A stretch of 9,219 nt of DNA from Sulfuricellaceae bacterium (lineage in GTDB: Bacteria; Pseudomonadota; Gammaproteobacteria; Burkholderiales; UBA9220): assembly GCA_019911985.1 (NCBI GenBank), contig JAIOJO010000188.1, positions 1-9,219 on the forward strand. The letters run 5' to 3'. This document shows, piece after piece, positions 6,618 to 9,219 of this stretch. A program made the translations under genes and the position numbers. A model generated the notes under the pieces. It had not been told where the DNA came from. It worked only from the letters and a program-made list of their open reading frames with translations, and made no database searches. The stretch's first letter is position 1. Every line of letters starts with the position of its first letter.

Positions 6618-7553
6618 CTAGCCGGCCAAGGTGGGGCGAAAAGAAGCGCTACCCAAGACGCGCGCCAGTTTTTCGGCATACAGCGGGTCGGTGGCATAGC
6701 CCGCCCGCTGAAGTTCGCGGGCAAAGCCGATGGGATCGCCGGACTGCTGCAAGGCGGCGGAATAGCGCGGATTATTTTTCAGCAAATTAGCGTAATCCTG
6801 GAAAGATTCCGCATAGGAGGCGTAGGCGCGGAACGGCTCCATCTTTTGCTCGGGCACGCCATTTACATATTCGGTCGTCATCGCATGCACGACCGGCCCC
6901 TGCCATTGGCTGCCTGCCTTGATCCCGAACAGGTTATGGCTGGGGCTTCCATCGGCACCGAGAATTTCCTGGCGACCCCAGCCGCTCTCCAACGCGGCTT
7001 GTCCGGCCAAAAAATGCGGAGGGATGCCCATGGCCCGACCGGCCTCGACGGCATGAGGCCAAACCCGATTGACGAAATCCCGGCGTGGATCCCCACTGGC
7101 AGGCGGGGTCGCCGTTCTGCCTCCCGCGTCGGGCTGAACCAATGGAAACGGGGTCGGTAGCGCGGAAGGAAATGGAATCGGCAGCGCTTCGTGTTGCAGG
7201 GGAATCCCCCCCGGCGCAGTTTTGCCTGTCTCCGCGATCGGCGGCAAGGTACTGCGCGCCAGTTGCCCAACCAAGGCATCGGCCAGGCCGAAACCTTTCT
7301 CCGTCGCCATTTTTTGCGCCAGTTGCTGATCCATCATCTGGGTAAACAAGCGCGTCTGATCGCTATCGAACGGACTGTCCTGAGGAACCGACTCGCGCAT
7401 GTTTTTCAGCAGGATATTCAAGAACAGCGCCTCGAATTGCTGCGCGGCGACCTTGATCGCCCCTTTCGGGTCGGTCTTCGCTTGCAAGCGCAGATTGTCG
7501 ATGCTTTGCACATCGAGCGCCAAACGGCTACTGAGATCGACGGGATTATCCAT
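6618..7553 (-). CDS. flgJ: Bifunctional FlgJ: rod cap and peptidoglycan-hydrolysing muramidase
   Basis: FlgJ is exported to the periplasm by the flagellar apparatus, scaffolds rod assembly and cuts the peptidoglycan so the rod can pass. The protein has 311 residues, near the 313-316 of enterobacterial FlgJ, and no Sec signal, as expected. Residues 1-100 are the rod-binding domain (AAQQFEALFLNILLKNMRES, 36-55; DQQLAQKMATEKGFGLADAL, 75-94). A Pro-rich linker (about 103-155) leads to the glucosaminidase/muramidase domain (about 157-305): FLAGQAALESGWG with the likely catalytic Glu189, HNLFGIKA (206-213), FRAYASYAESFQDYANLL (241-258) and YATDPLYAEKL (286-296). The two-domain form is typical of beta- and gammaproteobacteria. 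A GAGGA lies 6 nt before the ATG. It is 108 nt downstream of flgI, probably in the same transcript. Confidence 0.96.
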   Translation of the reverse strand: MDNPVDLSSRLALDVQSIDNLRLQAKTDPKGAIKVAAQQFEALFLNILLKNMRESVPQDSPFDSDQTRLFTQMMDQQLAQKMATEKGFGLADALVGQLARSTLPPIAETGKTAPGGIPLQHEALPIPFPSALPTPFPLVQPDAGGRTATPPASGDPRRDFVNRVWPHAVEAGRAMGIPPHFLAGQAALESGWGRQEILGADGSPSHNLFGIKAGSQWQGPVVHAMTTEYVNGVPEQKMEPFRAYASYAESFQDYANLLKNNPRYSAALQQSGDPIGFARELQRAGYATDPLYAEKLARVLGSASFRPTLAG

Positions 7554-7640
7554 GGGCTATCCTCGAACAAGGGGCAAATCAGGCGCCTATTTTACCCCTT
7601 TCAAGCTGTCAGGGGTTAAGCGCTTGCACCTCAAGCTGGA

Positions 7641-7659
7641 AGCCTCTAATTCAGAGGCT
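7641..7659 (-). other. Hairpin just after the flgI stop codon
   Basis: AGCCTCT (7641-7647) and AGAGGCT (7653-7659) form a perfect 7-bp stem with a 5-nt loop, starting 2 nt after the flgI stop. No T tract follows, so read-through into flgJ is likely; it may protect the 3' end of flgHI mRNA or lower flgJ expression. The rest of the 108-nt gap holds a weaker ACCCCT/AGGGGT pair (7594-7616) and the flgJ ribosome binding site. Confidence 0.4.
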
Positions 7660-7661
7660 CC

Positions 7662-8768
7662 CTAAATAACCTCCAGCTCGGCGCGCAAGGCGCCGGCGGC
7701 TTTCATCGCTTGCAGAATGGAAAGCAAATCTTGCGTCGTGGCACCGACGGCATTCAGCGCTTTCACCACGTCGCCCAAGGAAACACTACTCGGCAGGGAC
7801 ACCAACTGTCCCTTGTCCGCCTTGATTTCGATTTGAGAGCGCTGCAGCGCCACCGTCGTGCCCCGCGACAGCGGCCCCGGCTGACTCACCACCGGTTCGC
7901 TGCTGACGATCACCGAAAGATTGCCGTGGGCCACGGCACAGTTATCCACAGTCACCGTCTGGTTCATCACGATAGAGCCGGTGCGCGCGTTAAGAACCAC
8001 CTTGGCCGCCGTCTCGCCGGGATTGACATGAAGATTTTCCACCCGCGACAGAAAAGCCACCCGTTGCCCGCTATCCAGTGGGGCGGCCACTTGAACACTG
8101 CGTCCATCCACGGCGTGCGCCACGCCTTCGCCGAAATTCTGGTTAATGGCCTGCACCACCCGATTCGCGGTCGTAAAATCGGTGTCGTTCAAATCGAGAA
8201 AGAGGTAACCGCCTTGCCCTAAGGCCGTCGGCACAGCCCGCTCGACTGTTGCGCCGTTGGCGATGCGCCCGGCGCTCAACTGGTTGACCTGGGACGACGC
8301 GCCCCCCGCCGCCGCGCCGGCTCCACCGATCACGACGTTTCCCTGGGCTATCGCGTAGACCTGTCCATCGGCGCCCTTCAGCGGCGACATCAACAAAGTG
8401 CCGCCGCGCAAGCTCTTGGCATTCCCGAGGGAAGAAACGGTGACATCGATTTGCTGTCCGGGCTGGGCAAAAGCGGGAAGCGAGGCGGTAACGGTCACGG
8501 CGGCCACATTCTTCAATTGCAGATTGGTTCCCGGCGGCAAGCTCACGCCCAACTGCCCCATCATGCTGATAATGCTTTGCACCGTGAATGGGGTTTGCGT
8601 AGTCTGATCGCCGCTACCGTCGAGACCGACAACCAAGCCGTAGCCGATCAACTGATTCGAGCGAACCCCCTGGATACTCGCCAAATCCTTAATCCGCTCC
8701 GCATGCGCCGGCATTGCCGCGAGCCCCGCCAGCAAAGCCGCTATGCAATAGTTTTTCCAGCGAACCAT
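7662..8768 (-). CDS. flgI: Flagellar P-ring protein FlgI
   Basis: FlgI polymerises in the periplasm into the P ring, the bushing around the distal rod within the peptidoglycan layer. At 368 residues it matches the family (E. coli 365). Residues 1-23 are a Sec signal peptide: positive start (MVRWK), hydrophobic core CIAALLAGLAAM and cleavage after AHA, giving mature ERIKDLASIQGVRSNQL. Other family signatures are IGYGLVVGLDGSGDQT (41-56), KNVAAVTVTASLPAFA (86-101), RGGTLLMSPLKGADGQVYAIAQG (121-143) and the end LSILQAMKAAGALRAELEVI. Mature FlgI has a single Cys (277), so the intramolecular disulfide known in E. coli FlgI cannot form; the partner site near the C terminus appears to be Ala360. The start lies 18 nt after flgH, with a weaker GAAAGG about 10 nt upstream, so translation may depend partly on flgH. 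Confidence 0.97.
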   Translation of the reverse strand: MVRWKNYCIAALLAGLAAMPAHAERIKDLASIQGVRSNQLIGYGLVVGLDGSGDQTTQTPFTVQSIISMMGQLGVSLPPGTNLQLKNVAAVTVTASLPAFAQPGQQIDVTVSSLGNAKSLRGGTLLMSPLKGADGQVYAIAQGNVVIGGAGAAAGGASSQVNQLSAGRIANGATVERAVPTALGQGGYLFLDLNDTDFTTANRVVQAINQNFGEGVAHAVDGRSVQVAAPLDSGQRVAFLSRVENLHVNPGETAAKVVLNARTGSIVMNQTVTVDNCAVAHGNLSVIVSSEPVVSQPGPLSRGTTVALQRSQIEIKADKGQLVSLPSSVSLGDVVKALNAVGATTQDLLSILQAMKAAGALRAELEVI

Positions 8769-8786
8769 GGGCTCAATGCCTTTCTT

Positions 8787-9219
8787 TTAGAATAGAACCG
8801 AGAAGAAGAATCGCGTCATCATCGACATCACCTGCGATTTATCGATCGACTCCGCGCCCTTGTATTCAACCCTCGCATCGGCAATCTGGGTGGAGCTTAC
8901 CGTGTTCGACGCGCGGATATAGCTCGGATTGACCACGCCGGAAATTCGCAAGTATTCCGTCTTATGTTCGACCGCCACCTGCTTCTCGCCGCTCACAATC
9001 AAGTTTCCGTTAGGCAAAACATCGACCACGGTCGCCGTAATCGTTCCGGTAAAGGCGCCCGCATCGGTATTTTGCCCTTTATCCTCGGTCTTGCTGGCGG
9101 ACGTGCCGGAAAACAGCGATGTTGCCGTCCCGGTGCTTCCCGATGAAGCAAGAAAATTCGGATTGGCTGTCAAGCTGGCGCTGCCATTATGGCTGTCGCT
9201 CTTGTTGCTGGTGGAACTG
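8787..9219 (-). CDS. flgH: Flagellar L-ring protein FlgH, C-terminal part (5' truncated by window edge)
   Basis: FlgH is an outer-membrane lipoprotein that forms the L ring around the flagellar rod. The frame is open to the right edge, so the start, signal peptide and lipobox Cys are outside; the TTG at 9173 is internal. About 143 residues are visible. A Ser/Thr/Gly-rich stretch (SSTSNKSDSHNGSASL, then SSGSTGTATSLFSGTSASK) leads into the conserved barrel: TGTITATVVDVLPNGNLIVSGEKQV, EYLRISGVVNPSYI, NTVSSTQIADARVEYKG and the closing MMTRFFFSVLF. These are hallmarks of FlgH C termini. It is followed after 18 nt by flgI, the usual ring-gene pair. Whether further rod genes lie upstream cannot be seen here. 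Confidence 0.95.
   Translation of the reverse strand, partial: SSTSNKSDSHNGSASLTANPNFLASSGSTGTATSLFSGTSASKTEDKGQNTDAGAFTGTITATVVDVLPNGNLIVSGEKQVAVEHKTEYLRISGVVNPSYIRASNTVSSTQIADARVEYKGAESIDKSQVMSMMTRFFFSVLF

Noticed and set aside
6552..7160. Plus-strand open frame opposite flgJ and the flgJ-flgK gap
   Set aside because: It overlaps the conserved muramidase domain on the other strand; no domain recognised.
7594..7616. ACCCCT/AGGGGT inverted repeat as a terminator between flgI and flgJ
   Set aside because: Only a 6-bp stem with an 11-nt loop and no T tract downstream in the direction of transcription; flgI and flgJ are more likely co-transcribed.
7710..8222. Plus-strand open frame opposite flgI
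   Set aside because: Antisense to the conserved FlgI body; His/Arg-rich composition typical of a shadow frame.
9171..9173. TTG as a start for flgH
   Set aside because: The frame stays open to the right edge with FlgH-like Ser-rich sequence, and a start here would omit the signal peptide and lipobox needed for an L-ring lipoprotein.

Overview
The window looks like a piece of chromosome from a flagellated betaproteobacterium or close relative, possibly of the order Nitrosomonadales. This rests on protein character: Mfd resembles the beta/gammaproteobacterial form, FlgJ carries the fused muramidase domain known from those groups, and FlgK and FlgL have long central insertions. The genus cannot be named from sequence alone. 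All of it is dense, ordinary chromosomal coding sequence. I see no mobile element, tRNA, rRNA or CRISPR array.

Left part, plus strand (1-2576). The first 1.2 kb is the C-terminal third of mfd, the transcription-repair coupling factor, cut by the window edge and followed by a likely intrinsic terminator. A lone gene of the DUF1015 family (COG4198) comes next. It has its own candidate promoter and a good ribosome binding site; its function is not known.

Right part, minus strand (2666-9219). This is the end of a flagellar rod, ring and hook-junction cluster, read from high to low coordinates: flgH (partial), flgI, flgJ, flgK, flgL. FlgH and FlgI build the L and P rings around the rod. FlgJ caps the growing rod and opens the peptidoglycan. 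FlgK and FlgL form the junction between hook and filament. flgH and flgI are 18 nt apart, and flgK and flgL are 11 nt apart with the flgK stop codon inside the flgL Shine-Dalgarno sequence.

The 203-nt gap between flgJ and flgK holds the clearest regulatory signal: a near-consensus sigma-28 (FliA) promoter facing flgK, preceded by hairpins and a T8 tract that may end the flgHIJ transcript. This matches the known enterobacterial logic, in which rod and ring genes are made early and the hook-filament junction genes also late, under FliA. The two blocks converge at about 2577-2665, where a nested inverted repeat lies.

I did not find a new system here. The points most worth a second look are the sigma-28 promoter, the mutually exclusive hairpins after flgJ, the tandem and shared modules in FlgK and FlgL, a His in place of the usual Asp in Mfd motif V, and the uncharacterised DUF1015 protein.
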